Translations under genes and position numbers: made by a program
The notes under the pieces: generated by a model
Told to the model about the DNA's origin: nothing
What the model saw: only the letters and a program-made list of their open reading frames with translations
Databases searched by the model: none
Shown: in pieces, positions 13,920 through 26,871 of the stretch
Numbering within the stretch: the first letter of the stretch is position 1
Layout of the letters: each line of letters starts with the position of its first letter
Assembly: GCA_920105625.2 (NCBI GenBank)
Contig: OV050031.1
Span: 69,449,995 to 69,513,994, forward strand
Length of the DNA stretch: 64,000 nt
Direction of reading: 5' to 3'
Origin: Clusia tigrina
Lineage: Eukaryota; Arthropoda; Insecta; Diptera; Clusiidae

Positions 13920-14285
13920 TGACGCCGAGTGAGGCAGGTAGGGGTAGATATAGGCATAGAGAAGGCAGCAGATCCACCAATCGACAGCGGCAACAATTGA
14001 GACGCCTACAGAGACGCTGACACAGGCTGCGAAGCCGACTGTGACGCCGTCGGAGGTAGGTAGGGGTAGATATAGGCATAGAGAAGGCAGCAGACCCACC
14101 AATCGACAGCGGCAACAATTGAGACGCCTACAGAGATGCTGATAGAGGTTGCGACGCCGACTGAGATGCCGACTGAGGCAGATAGATGGAGATATAGGCA
14201 TACAGAAGGCAGCATACCCCCCAATCGACAACGGCAGCGACTGAGATGCCTACAGAGACTCTGATAGAGGCTGCGACGCCGACTG
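13920..14285 (+). repeat. Three-monomer (366-bp) segment present only in copy 2
   Basis: This segment separates two parts of the second ~4.5-kb unit that are adjacent at 9413/9414 in the first. Its length is 3 x 122 bp. Its variants (GTAGGTAGGGGTAG, TAGATGGAGATATAGG, AGCATACCCCC) match monomers near 6.35-6.6 kb and 16.85-17.1 kb. It looks like an insertion or conversion tract from those, or a segment that copy 1 lost. Confidence 0.82.
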
Positions 14286-17200
14286 AGATGCCGATTGAGG
14301 CAGATAGGGGTAGATATTGGCATAGAGAAGGCAGCAGAAATCCCCAATCGACAGCTACAGCGACTGAGACGTTTACAGAGACGCTGACACAGGCTGCGAA
14401 GCCGACTGTGGCGCCGACTGAGGCAGATAGGGGAAGAGATAGGTATAGAGAAGTCAGCAGACCCCCCCAATCAACAGCGGCAGCGACTGAGACACCTACA
14501 CACACGCTGACATAACCTGCGACGCCGACTGACACGCCGACTGAGGCAGATAGGGGTAGATATAGGCATAGAGAAGGCAGCAGACCCCCCAATCGACAAT
14601 GGCAGCGACTGAGACGCCTACAGAGATACTGACAAAGGCTGCGACGCCGACTTAGACGCCGACTGAGACGCCAACTGAGGCAGATAGGGGTAGATATAGG
14701 CATAGAGAAGGCAGCAGACCCCCCAATCGACAGCGCCAGCGACTGAGACACCTACAGTGACGCTGACAGAGGCTGCGAAGCCGACTGTGGGGCCGACTGG
14801 GGCAGATAGGGAAAGAGATAGGCATGGAGAAGTCAGCAGACCCCCCAATCGACAGCGCCAGCGACTGAGACACCTACAGAGACGCTCACAGAGGCTGCGA
14901 CGCTGACAGAGGCTGCGACGCCGACTGAGATGCCGACTGAGGCAGATAGAGGTAAGTATAGGCATAGAGAAGGCAGCAGACCCCCCAATCGACAGCGGCA
15001 GCGACTAAGACGCCTACAGAGACGCTGACAGAGGCTGGGACGCCGACTGAGACCCCGACTGACGCACAGAGGGGTAGATATTGGCATAGAGAAGGCAGCA
15101 GTGACTGAGAGGCCTACAGAGACGCTGACAGAGGCTGCGACGGCGACTGAGACGTCGACTGAGGCAAATAGGGGTAAATATACGCAAAGAGAAGGCAGCA
15201 GACCCCTCAATCGACAGCGGCAGCGAATGAGACTTATTCAGAGACACTGAGAGAGGCTGCGATGCCGACTGAGGCAGGTAGGGGTAGATATAGGCATAGA
15301 GGAGGCAGCAGACCCCCCAACCCAAATCGACAGCGGCAGCGACTGAGATGCTGACAGAGACGGTGACAAGAGGCTGCGACGCCGACTGAGACGCCGACTG
15401 AGGCAGATAGGGGTAGACATAGGCATAGAGAAGGCAGCAGACCCCCCAATCGACAGCGGCAACGACTGAGACGCCTACAGAGTCGCTGATAGAGGCTGCG
15501 ACGCCGACTGAGTTGCCGACTGAGGCAGATAGGTTTAGAAACAGCCATTCAGAAGGAATCAGACCCCCCAATCGACAGCGGCAGCGACTGAGACGCCTAC
15601 AGAGACGCTGACAGAGGCTGCGACGCCGACAGATGCTGCGACGCCGACTGAGACGCCGGCTGAGGCAGAGAGGGTTAGACATAGGCATAGAGAAGGCAGC
15701 AGACACCCCAATCGACAGCGGCAACAAATGAGACGCCTACAGAGACGCTGAGAGAGGCTGCGACGCCGACTGATATGCTGACTGAGGCAGGTAGGGGTAG
15801 ATATAGGTATAGAGAAGGCAGCAGACCCCCCCAATCGACAGCGGCAGCTACTGAGACGCCTACATAGACGCTGACAATGGCTGCGATGCCGACTGAGACG
15901 CCGACTGAGACGCCGACTGAGACGCCGACTGAGACGCCAACTGAGGCAGATAGGGGTAGATATAGGCATAGAGAAGACATCAGACCCCCCAATCGACAGC
16001 GGCGGCGACTGAGACGCATTCAGACTCGCTGACAGAGACTGCGACGCCGACTGAGACGCCGACTGAGGCAGATAAGGGTAGATATTGGCATAGAGCAGGC
16101 ATCAGACCCCCCAATCGACAGCGGCAGCGACTGAGACACCTACAGAGACGCTGACAGAGGCTGCGAAGCCGACTGTGGCGCCGACTGGGGCAGATAGGGA
16201 AAGAGATATACATGGAGAAGTCAGCAGACCCCCCAATCAACAGCGGCAGCGACTGAGACGCCTACAGAGACGCTGACATAGGCTGCGATGGCGACTGAGA
16301 CGCCGACTGAAGCAGATAGGGGTAGATATAGGCATAGAGAAGGCAGCAGACTCCCCAATCGACGGCGTCAGCGACTGAGACGCCAAGAGAGACGCTGACA
16401 GAGGCTGCGACGCCGACTGATGCGGATAGGGGTAGATATAGCCATAGAGAAGGCAGCAGACCCCCAATCGACAGCGGCAGATATTGAGACGCCTACAGAG
16501 ACGCTGACAGAGGCTACGATGTCGACTGAAGCAGATAGGGGTAGATATTGGCATAGAGAATGCAGCAGGCCCCCCCAATCGACAGCGGCAAGTACTGAGA
16601 CGCCTACAGATACGCTGAGAGAGGCTGCGACGCCGACTGATGCAGATAGGGGTAGATATAGCCATAGAGAAGGCAGCAGAGCCCCAATCGACAACGGCAG
16701 CGACTGCGATGCCTACAGAGACGCTGACAAGAGGCTGCGACGGCGACTGAGACGCCGACTGAGGCAGATAGGGGTAGATATAGGCATAGAGAAGGCAGCA
16801 GACCCACCAATCGACAGCGGCAACAATTGAGACGCCTACAGAGACGCTGACACAGGCTGCGAAGCCGACTGTGACGCCGACGGAGGTAGGTAGGGGTAGA
16901 TATAGGCATAGAGAAGGCAGCAGACCCACCAATCGACAGCGGCAACAATTGAGACGCCTACAGAGATGCTGATAGAGGTTGCGACGCCGACTGAGATGCC
17001 GACTGAGGCAGATAGATGGAGATATAGGCATACAGAAGGCAGCATACCCCCAATCGACAACGGCAGCGACTAAGATGCCTACAGAGACTCTGATAGAGGC
17101 TGCGACGCCGACTGAGATGCCGACTGAGGCAGATAGGGGTAGATATTGGCATAGAGAAGGCAGCAAACCTCCCCAATCGACAGCTACAGCGACTGAGACG

Positions 17201-18564
17201 TTTACAGAGACGCTGACACAGGCTGCGAAGCCGACTGTGGCGCCGACTGAGGCTGATAGGGGAAGAGATAGGTATAGAGAAGTCAGCAGACCCCCCCAAT
17301 CAACAGCGGCAGCGACTGAGACACCTACACACACGCTGACATAACCTGCGACGCCGACTGAGACGCCGACTGAGGCAGATAGGGGTAGATATAGGCATAG
17401 AGAAGGCAGCAGACCCCCCAATCAACAATGGCAGCGACTGAGACGCCTACAGAGATACTGACAAAGGCTGCGACGCCGACTGAGTCGCCGACTGAGGCAG
17501 ATAGGGGTAGATATAGGCATAGAGAATGCAGGAGACCCCCCAATCGACAGCGCCAGCGACTGAGACGCCTACAGAGACGCTCACAGAGGTTGCGACGCTG
17601 ACAGAGGCTGCGACGCCGACTGAGACGCCGACTGAGGCAGAGATGGTTAGACATAGGCATAGAGAAGGCAGCAGACAACCCAATCGATAGCGGCAACAAC
17701 TGAGACGCCTACAGAGACGCTGATAGAGGCTGTGACGCCGACTGAGATGCCGACTGAGACAGATAGAGGTAAGTATAGGCATAGAGAAGGCAGCAGACCC
17801 CCCAATCGACAGCGGCAGCGACTAAGACGCCTACAGAGGCGCTGACAGAGGCTTCGACGCCGACTGAGACCCCGACTGAGGCACAGAGGGGTAGATATTG
17901 GCATAGAGAAGGCAGCAGACCCCCCAATCGAGAACGGCAGTGACTGAGAGGCCTACAGAGACGCTGACAGAGGCTGCGACGGCGACTGAGACGTCGACTG
18001 AGGCAAATAGGGGTAAATATACGCAAAGAGAAGGCAGCAGACCCCTCAATCGACAGCGGCAGCGAATGAGACTTATTCAGAGACACTGAGAGAGGCTGCG
18101 ACGCCGACTGAGGCAGGTAGGGGTAGATATAGGCATAGAGGAGGCAGCAGACCCCCCAACCCAAATCGACAGCGGCAGCGACTGAGATGCCGACAGAGAC
18201 GGTGACAAGAGGCTGCGACGCCGACTGAGACGCCGACTAAGGCAGAGAGGGTTAGACATAGGCATAGAGAAGGCAGCAGACCCCCCAATCGACAGCGGCA
18301 ACGACTGAGACGCCTACAGAGTCGCTGATAGAGGCTGCGACGCCGACTGAGTTGCCGACTGAGGCAGATAGGTTTAGAAACAGGAATTCAGAAGGAATCA
18401 GACCCCCCAATCGACAGCGGCAGCGACTGAGACGCCTACAGAGACGCTGACAGAGGCTGCGACGCCGACAGATGCTGCGACGCAGACTGAGACGCCGGCT
18501 GAGGCAGAGAGGGGTAGACATAGGCATAGAGAAGGCAACAAACACACCAATCGACAACGGCAGC

Positions 18565-19860
18565 GACTGAGACGCCTACAGAGACGCTGATAAGAGGCTG
18601 CGACGCCGACTGAGACGCTGACTGAGGCAGATAGGGGTACTTATAGGTATAGAGAAGGCAGCAGACACCCCCAATCGACAGCGGCAGCTACTGAGACGCC
18701 TACATAGACGCTGACAATGGCTGCGATGCCGAATGAGACGCCGACTGAGACGCCGACTGAGACGCCGACTGAGGCAGATAGGGGTAGATATAGGCATAGA
18801 GAAGACATCAGACCGCCCAATCGACAGCGGCAGCGACTGAGACGCATTCAGACTCGCTGACAGAGACTGCGACGCCGACTGAGACGCCGACTGAGGCAGA
18901 TAAGGGTAGATATTGGCATAGAGAAGGCATCAGACCCCCCAATCGACAGCGGCAGCGACTGAAACACCTACAGAGACGCTGACAGAGGCTGCGAAGCCGA
19001 CTGTGGCGCCGACTGGGGCAGATAGGGAAAGAGATAGGCATAGAGAAGTCAGCAGACCCCCCAATCAACAGCGGCAGCGACTGAGACGCCTACAGAGACG
19101 CTGACATAGGCTGCGACGGCGACTGAGACGCCGACTGAAGCAGATAGGGGTAGATATAGGCATAGAGAAGGCAGCAGACCCCCCAATCGACGGCGGCAGC
19201 GACTGAGACGCCTACAGAGACGCTGATAAGAGGCTGCGACGCCGACTGAGACGCCGACTGAGACGCCGACTGAGACGCCGACTGAGGCAGATAGGGGTAC
19301 ATATAGGTATAGAGAAGGCAGCAGACCCCCCCAATCGACAGCGGCAGCTACTGAGACGCCTGCATAGACGCTGACAATGGCTGCGATGCCGACTGAGACG
19401 CCGACTGAGACGCCGACTGAGACGCCGACTGAGGCAGATAGGGGTAGATATAGGCATAGAGAAGACATCAGACCCCCCAATCGACAGCGGCAGCGACTGA
19501 GACGCATTCAGACTCGCTGACAGAGACTGCGACGCCGACTGAGACGCCGACTGAGGCAGATAAGGGTAGATATTGGCATAGAGAAGGCATCAGACCCCCC
19601 AATTGACAGCGGCAGCGACTGAGACACCTACAGAGACGCTGACAGAGGCTGCGAAGCCGACTGTGGCGCCGACTGGGGCAGATAGGGAAAGAGATAGGCA
19701 TAGAGAAGTCAGCAGACCCCCTAATCAACAGCGGCAGCGACTGAGACGCCTACAGAGACGCTGACATTGGCTGCGACGGCGACTGAGACGCCGACTGAAG
19801 CAGATAGGGGTAGATATAGGCATAGAGAAGGCAGCAGACCCCCCAATCGACGGCGGCAGC
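18565..19860 (+). repeat. Tandem duplication, 636 and 660 bp
   Basis: Copy 1 is 18565-19200 and copy 2 is 19201-19860. The copies begin at the same GACTGAGACGCC point of a monomer. They share GATAAGAGG, the GTACWTATAGGTATAG variant, and the GGGAAAGAGATAGG monomer. Copy 2 is 24 bp longer because its first monomer has two more 12-bp units; after that the offset is a constant 660 bp. Confidence 0.9.
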
Positions 19861-22800
19861 GACTGAGACGCCTAGAGAGACGCTGACAGAGGCTGCGACG
19901 CCGACTGATAGGGATAGGGGTAGATATAGCCATAGAGAAGGCAGCAGACCCCCCAATCGACAGCGGCAGCTATTGAGACGCCTACAGAGACGCTGACAGA
20001 GGCTACGATGTCGACTGAAGCAGATAGGGGAAGATATTGGCATAGAGAATGCAGCAGACCCCCCAATCGACAGCGGCAGGTACTGAGACGCCTACAGATA
20101 CGCTGAGAGAGGCTGCGACGCCGACTGACGCAGATAGGGGTAGATATAGCCATAGAGAAGGCAGCAGAGTCCCAATCGACAACGGCAGCGACTGCGATGC
20201 CTACAGAGACGCTGACAAGAGGCTGCGACGCCGACTGAGATGCCGACTGAGGCAGATAGGGGTAGATATAGGCATAGAGAAGGCAGCAGACCCACCAATC
20301 GACAGCGGCAACAATTGAGACGCCTACAGAGACGCTGACACAGGCTGCGAAGCCGACTGTGACGCCGACGGAGGTAGGTAGGGGTAGATATAGGCATAGA
20401 GAAGGCAGCAGACCCACCAATCGACAGCGGCAACAATTGAGACGCCTACAGAGATGCTGATAGAGGCTGCGACGCCGACTGAGATGCCGACTGAGGCAGA
20501 TAGATGGAGATATAGGCATACAGAAGGCAGCATACCCCTCAATCGACAACGGCAGCGACTGAGATGCCTACAGAGACTCTGATAGAGGCTGCGACGCCGA
20601 CTGAGATGCCGACTGAGGCAGATAGGGGTAGATATTGGCATAGAGAAGGCAGCAGACCTCCCCAATCGACAGCTACAGCGACTGAGATGCCTACAGAGAC
20701 GCTGACACAGGTTGCGAAGCCGACTGTGGCGCCGACTGTGGCGCCGACTGAGGCAGATAGGGGAAGGGATAGGTATAGAGAAGTCAGCAGACCCCCCCAA
20801 TCAACAGCGGCAGCGACTGAGACACCTACACACACGCTGACATAGCCTGCGACGCCGACTGAGACGCCGACTGAGGCAGATAGGGTTAGATATAGGCATA
20901 GAGAAGGCAGCAGTCCCCCCCAATCGACAGCGGCAACGACTGAGACGCCTACAGAGACGCTGATAGAGGCTGCGACGCTGCCTGAGACGCCGACTGAGGC
21001 AGATAGGGGTAGTAATAGGCATAGAGAAGGCAGCAGATCCCCCAATCGGCAGCGGCAGCGACTGAGAGGCCCACAGGGACGCTGACAGAGGCTGCGACGT
21101 CGACTGAGACGCCGACTAAGGCAGATAGAGGTAGATATATGCAGAGAGAACGCAGCAGATCCCCCAATCGACAGCGGCAACAACTGAGACGCCTACAGAG
21201 TCGCTGATAGAGGCTGCGACGCCGACTGAGTTGCCGACTGAGGCAGATAGGTTTAGAAACAGGCATTCAGAAGGAATCAGACCCCCAATCGACAGCGGCA
21301 GCGACTGAGACGCCTACAGAGACGTTGACAGAGGCTGCGACGCCGACAGATGCTGCGACGCCGACTGAGACGCCGGCTAAGGCAGAGAGGGGTAGACATA
21401 GGTATAGAGAAGGCAGCAGTCCCCCCAATCGACAGCGGCAACGACTGAGACGCCTACAGAGACGCTGATAGAGGCTGCGACGCCGACTGAGATGCTGACT
21501 GAGGCAGGTAGGGGTAGATATAGGTATAGAGAAGGCACCACACCCCCCCAATCGACAGCGGCAGCTACTGAGACGCCTACATAGACGCTGACAATGGCTG
21601 CGATGCCGACTGAGACGCCGACTGAGACGCCGACTGAGACGCCGACTGAGACGCCGACATAGACGACGACTGAGACGCCGACTGAGACGCCGACTGAGGC
21701 AGATAGGGGTAGATATAGGCATAGAGAAGACATCAGACCCCCCAATCGACAGCGGCAGCGACTGAGACGCATTCAGACTCGCTGACAGAGACTGCGACGC
21801 CGACTGAGACGCCGACTGAGGCAGATAAGGGTAGATATTGGCATAGAGAAGGCATCAGACCCCCCCCAATCGACAGCGGCAGCGACTGAGACACCTACAG
21901 AGACGCTGACAGAGGCTGCGAAGCCGACTGTGGCGCCGACTGGGGCAGATAGGGAAAGAGATAGGCATAGAGAAGTCAGCAGACCCCCAATCAACAGCGG
22001 CAGCGACTGAGACGCCTACAGAGACGCTGACATAGGCTGCGACGGCGACTGAGACGCCGACTGAAGCAGATAGGGGTATATATAGGCATAGAGAAGGCAG
22101 CAGACCCCCCAATCGACGGCGGCAGCGACTGAGACGCCTAGAGAGACGCTGACAGAGGCTGCGACGCCGACTGATGCGGATAGGGGTAGATATAGCCATA
22201 GAGAAGGCAGCAGACCCCCCAATCGACAACGGCAGCTATTGAGACGCCTACAGAGACGCTGACAGAGGCTACGATGTCGACTGAAGCAGATAGGGGTAGA
22301 TATTGGCATAGAGAATGCAGCAGAGCCCCAATCGACAACGGCAGCGACTGCGATGCCTACAGAGACGCTGACAAGACGCTGCGACGCCGACTGAGACGCC
22401 GACTGAGGCAGATAGGGGTAGATATAGGCATAGAGAAGGCAGCAGACCCACCAATCGACAGCGGCAACAATTGAGACGCCTACAGAGACGCTGACACAGG
22501 CTGCGAAGCCGACTGTGACGCCGACGGAGGTAGGTAGGGGTAGATATAGGCATAGAGAAGGCAGCAGACCCACCAATCGACAGCGGCAATAATTGAGACG
22601 CCTACAGAGATGCTGATAGAGGCTGCGACGCCGACTGAGGCAGATAGATGGAGATATAGGCATACAGAAGGCAGCATACCCCCCAATCGACAACGGCAGC
22701 GACTGAGATGCCTACAGAGACGCTGACACAGGCTGCGAAGCCGACTGTGGCGCCGACTGTGGCGCCGACTGAGGCAGATAGGGGAAGGGATAGGTATAGC

Positions 22801-23000
22801 GAAGTCAGCAGACCCCCCCAATCAACAGCGGCAGCGACTGAGACACCTACACACACGCTGACATAGCCTGCGACGCCGACTGAGACGCCGACTGAGGCAG
22901 ATAGGGGTAGATATAGGCATAGAGAAGGCAGCAGTCCCCCCAATCGACAGCGGCAACGACTGAGACGCCTACAGAGACGCTGATAGAGGCTGCGACGCCG
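19300..23000 (+). repeat. Partly scrambled ~2.2-kb repeat (19.3-21.0 kb with 21.5-23.0 kb)
   Basis: Runs of matching variant monomers recur about 2.14-2.15 kb apart, for example 20436 with 22589 and 20549 with 22693. The offset drops towards 2.02 kb after about 22.7 kb, where the second copy lacks monomers. The stretch 20.8-21.7 kb also matches 7.46-8.43 kb and 11.96-12.93 kb, so this is a mosaic of more than one exchange. Ends are approximate. Confidence 0.7.
21606..21701 (+). repeat. 12-bp minisatellite expansion, eight units
   Basis: Related to the 13-unit tracts near 8.3 and 12.8 kb, but with eight units. It contains one GACGACGACTGA variant, and one neighbouring unit has CATAGACG in place of CTGAGACG. 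The flanking monomers match those around the longer tracts, so this is the same locus type at a different length. Confidence 0.9.
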
Positions 23001-24662
23001 ACTGAGTTGCCGACTGAGGCAGATAGGTTTAGAAACAGGCATTCAGAAGGAATCAGACCCCCCAATCGACAGCGGCAGCGACTGAGACGCCTACAGAGAA
23101 ACTGACAGAGGCTGCGACGCCGACGGATGCTGCGACGCCGACTGAGACGCCGGCTGAGGCAGAGAGGGGTGGACATAGGCATAGAGAAGGCAGCAGACAC
23201 CCCAATCGACAGCGGCAGCGACTGAGACACCTACAGAGACGCTGACAGAGGCTGCGAAGCCGACTGTGGCGCCGACTGGGTCAGATAGGGAAAGAGATAG
23301 GCATAGAGAAGTCAGCAGACCCCCCAATCAACAGCGGCAGCGACTGAGACGCCTACAGAGACGCTGACATAGGCTGCGACGGCGACTGAGACGCCGACTG
23401 AAGCAGATAGGGGTAGATATAGGCATAGAGAAGACAGCAGACCCCCCAATCGACGGCGGCAGCGACTGAGACGCCTAGAGAGACGCTGACAGGGGCTGCG
23501 ACGCCGACTGAGTTGCCGACTGAGGCAGATAGGGGTAGATATAGGCATACAGACGGCAGCAGACCCCCCCAATCGACAGCGGCAGCGACTGAGACGCCTA
23601 CAGAGACGCTGACAGAGGCAGATAGGGGTAGATATTGGAATGGAGAATGCAGCAGACCCCCCAATCGACAGCGGCAGGTACTGAGACGCCTACAGATACG
23701 CTGAGAGAGGCTGCGACTCCGACTGATGCGGATAGGGGTAGATATAGCCATAGAGAAGGCAGCAGCCCCCCCCAATCGACAGCGGCAGCGACTGAGACGC
23801 CTACATAGACGCTGACAATGGCTGCAATTCCGACTGAGACGCCGACTGAGACGCCGACTGAGGCAGATATGGGTAGATATAGGCATAGAGAAGGCATCAG
23901 ACCCACTTATCGACAGCGGCAGCGACTGAGACGCATTCAGAGACGCTGACAGAGGCTGCGACGCCGACTGAGACGCCTACTGAGGCAGAGAAGGGTAGAT
24001 ATTGGCTTAGAGAACGCAGCAGACCCCCCAATCGAAAGCGGCAGCGACTGAGACACCTACAGAGACGCTGGCAGAGGCTGCGAAGCCGACTGTGGCGCCG
24101 ACTGAGGCAGATAGGGGAAGAGATAGGTTTAGAGAAATGAACAGACCCCCCAATCAACAGCGGCAGCGACTGAGACGCCTACAGAGACGCTGACATAGGC
24201 TGCGACGCCTACTGAGACGCCGACTGAAGCAGATAGGGGTAGATATAGGCATAGAGAATGCAGCAGACCCCCCAATCAACAGCGGCAGCGACTGAGACGC
24301 AGTCAGAGAGGCTGACAGAAGCTGCGACGCTGACAGAGACGCCGACTGAGGCAAATAAGGGTAGATATTGGCATAGAGAATGCAGCAGACCCCCTAATCG
24401 ACAGCGGCAGCGACTGAGACGCCTGCAGAGACGCTGACAGAGGCTGCGACGCTGACAGATGCTGCGACGCCGACTGAGACGCCGACTGAGACGCCGACTC
24501 AGCCAGAGAGGGGAAGACATAGGCATAGAGAAGGCAGCAGACACCCCAATCGACAGCGGCAACAAATGAGACGCCTGCAGAGACGCTGATAGAGGCTGCG
24601 ACGCCGACTGAGATGCTGACTGAGGCAGGTAGGGGTAGATATAGGCATACAGAAGGCAGCAA

Positions 24663-24677
24663 CCCCCCCCCCCCCCC
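24663..24677 (+). repeat. Poly-C tract, 15 nt
   Basis: The monomer's C run is expanded from the usual 5-7 to 15. The equivalent monomer in the 4.4-kb duplicate, at 29066-29081, has 16, so length has changed since the duplication or was misread. Confidence 0.85.
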
Positions 24678-26853
24678 ATCGACAGCGGCAGCGACTGAGA
24701 CGCCTACATAGACGCCGACAATGGCTGCGATGCCGACTGAGACGCCGACTGAGGCAGATAGGGGTAGATATAGGCATAGAGAAGGCATCAGACCCCCTAA
24801 TCGACAGCGGCAGCGACTGAGACGCCTACATAGACGCCGACAATGGCTGCGATGCCGACTGAGATGCCGACTCAGGCAGAGAGGGGGAAGACATAGGCAT
24901 AGAGAAGGCATCAGACCCTCTAATCGACAGCGGCAGCGACTGCGATGCCTACAGAGACGCTGACAAGAGGCTGCGACGCCGACTGAGACGCCGTCTGAGG
25001 CAGATAGGGGTAGATATAGGCATAGAGAAGGCAGCAGACCCCCCAATCGACAGCGGCAGCGACTGAGACGCCTACAGAGACGCTGACAGAGGCTGCGACG
25101 CCGACAGAGGCTGCGACGCCGACTGAGACGCCGACTGAGACGCCGACTCAGGAAGAGAGGGGTAGACATAGGCATAGAGAAGGCAGCAGACACCCCAATC
25201 GACAGCGGCAACAAATGAGACGCCTGCAGAGAAGCTGATAGAGGCTGGGACGCCGACTGAGATGCCGACTGAGGCAGGTAGGGGTAGATATAGGCATACA
25301 GAAGGCAGCAAACTCCCCCCAATCGACAGCGGCAGCGACTGAGACGCCTACATAGACGCCGACAATGGCTGCGATGCCGACTGAGACGCCGACTGAGGCA
25401 GAGAGGGGTAGATATAGGCATAGAGAAGGCATCAGACCCCCCAATCGACAGCGGCAGCGACTGAGACGCATTCAGAGACGCTGAGAGAGGCTGCGTCTTC
25501 GACTGAGACGCCGACTGAGACGCCGACTGAGGCAGATAGGGGTAGATATTGGCATAGAGAATGCAGCAGACTCCCCAATCGACAGCGGCAGCGACTGAGA
25601 CGCATTCAGAGAGGCTGACAGAAGCTGCGACGCCGACTGAGACCCCGACTGAGACGCCGACTGAGACAGATAGGGGTAGATATTGGCATAGAGAAGGCAG
25701 CAGACCCCCCCAATCAACAGCGGCAGCGACTGAGACGCCTACAGAGGCGCTAACAGAGGCTGCGAAGCCGACTAAGACGCCGACTGAGGCAGAGAGGGGT
25801 AGACATAGGCATAGAGAAGGCAGCAGACCCCCAATCGACAGCGGGAACAACTGAGACGCCTACAGAGACGCTGACAGAGGCTGCGAAGCCGACTGTGGCG
25901 CCGACTGTGGCGCCGACTGAAGCAGATAGGGGTAGATATAGGCATAGAGCATGCAGCAGACCCCCCCAATCGACAGCGGCAGCTACTGAGACGCCTACAG
26001 AGACGCTGAGGGAGGCTGCGACGCCGACTGATGCGGATAAGGGTAGATATAGGCATAGAGAAGGCAGCAGTCCCCCCCCTCCAATCGACAGCGGCAACAA
26101 CTGAGACGCATACAGAGACGCTGACAAGAGGCTGCGACGCCGACTGAGACGCTGACAAGAGGCTGCGACGCCGACTGAGACGCCGACTGAGGAATATAGG
26201 GGTAGATATAGGCATAGAGAAGGCAGCAGACCCCCAATCGACAACGGCAGAGACTGAGATTAATACAGAGACGCTGATAAGAGGCTGCGACGCCGACTGA
26301 GACGCCGACTGAGGCAGATAGGGGTAGATATAGGCATAGAGAAGGCAGCAGACCCCCAATCGACAGCGGCAGCGACTGAGACGCCTACAGACACGCTGAC
26401 AGAGGCTGCTACGCCGACAGAGGCTGCGACGCCGACTGAGGCAGAGAGGGTTAGACATAGGCAAAGAGAAGGCAGCAGACAACCCAATCGACAGCGGCAA
26501 CAACTGAGACGCATATAGAGACGCTGATAGAGGCTTCGACGCCGACTGAGATGCCGACTGAGGCAGGTAGGGGTAGATATAGGCATAGAGAAGGCAGCAA
26601 ACCCCCCCGCCCCCCCAATCGACAGCGGCAGCGACTGAGACGCCTACATAGACGCTGACAATGGCTGCGATGCAGACTGAGACGCCGACTGAGGCAGATA
26701 GGGGTAGATATAGGCATAGAGAAGGCATCAGACCCCCCAATCGACAGCGGCAGCGACTGAGACGCATTCAGAGACGCTGAAAGAGGCTGCGACGCCGGCT
26801 GAGACGCGGACTGAGGCAGAGAAGTGTAGATATTGGCATAGAGAAGGCAGCAA

Positions 26854-26871
26854 CCCCCCCCCCCCCCCCCC
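26854..26871 (+). repeat. Poly-C tract, 18 nt
   Basis: One of the longest C runs in the window. The equivalent tract in the 4.4-kb duplicate (31244-31255) has 12. Neighbouring monomers have C7-G-C7 (26602-26616) and 15 C (27110-27124); their duplicates have 13 (30994-31006) and 17 (31494-31510). Confidence 0.85.

Larger units (their letters stand above)
7388..16639 (+). repeat. Tandem duplication of a ~4.5-kb higher-order unit (4506 and ~4746 bp)
   Basis: Copy 1 is 7388-11893 and copy 2 is 11894 to about 16639. Matching positions are 4506 bp apart for the first 2026 bp (7388-9413 with 11894-13919). The offset then becomes 4872 because copy 2 has 366 extra bases, exactly three 122-bp monomers. 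It falls to 4860 after loss of one 12-bp unit and to 4738 after loss of one 122-bp monomer (the one near 10080-10200 in copy 1). The internal junction lies in the shared GCCGACTG at 11894-11901. Apart from these steps the copies differ by scattered point changes. Confidence 0.9.
5031..23900 (+). repeat. Array domain B (GGTTTAGAAACAG marker monomers)
   Basis: Satellite monomers throughout, with no other sequence. The domain is marked by a divergent monomer with GGTTTAGAAACAG followed by a TTCAGAAGGAATC segment. I see it eight times, near 5090, 7910, 10797, 12417, 15535, 18370, 21250 and 23027, and nowhere else in the window. Also typical are GGGGCAGATAGGGAAAGAG monomers that carry GAAGTCAGCAG and AATCAACAG, and monomers with CACCTACACACACGCTGAC. 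The domain holds the largest higher-order units of the window. Limits are approximate. Confidence 0.8.

Noticed and set aside
16237..17421. 394-codon minus-strand open frame
   Set aside because: The same three-frame passage through monomers. Equivalent blocks elsewhere (near 5.8-6.7 kb and 11.5 kb) break the frame, and nothing suggests a start site or conserved domain.
24303..25850. 515-codon open frame on the minus strand, the longest in the window
   Set aside because: It reads through the satellite monomers in rotating frames, giving Cys/Leu/Arg/Ser-rich low-complexity text with no domain. Its length follows from chance loss of the one stop per monomer, and the near-identical 4.4-kb duplicate breaks the same frame.
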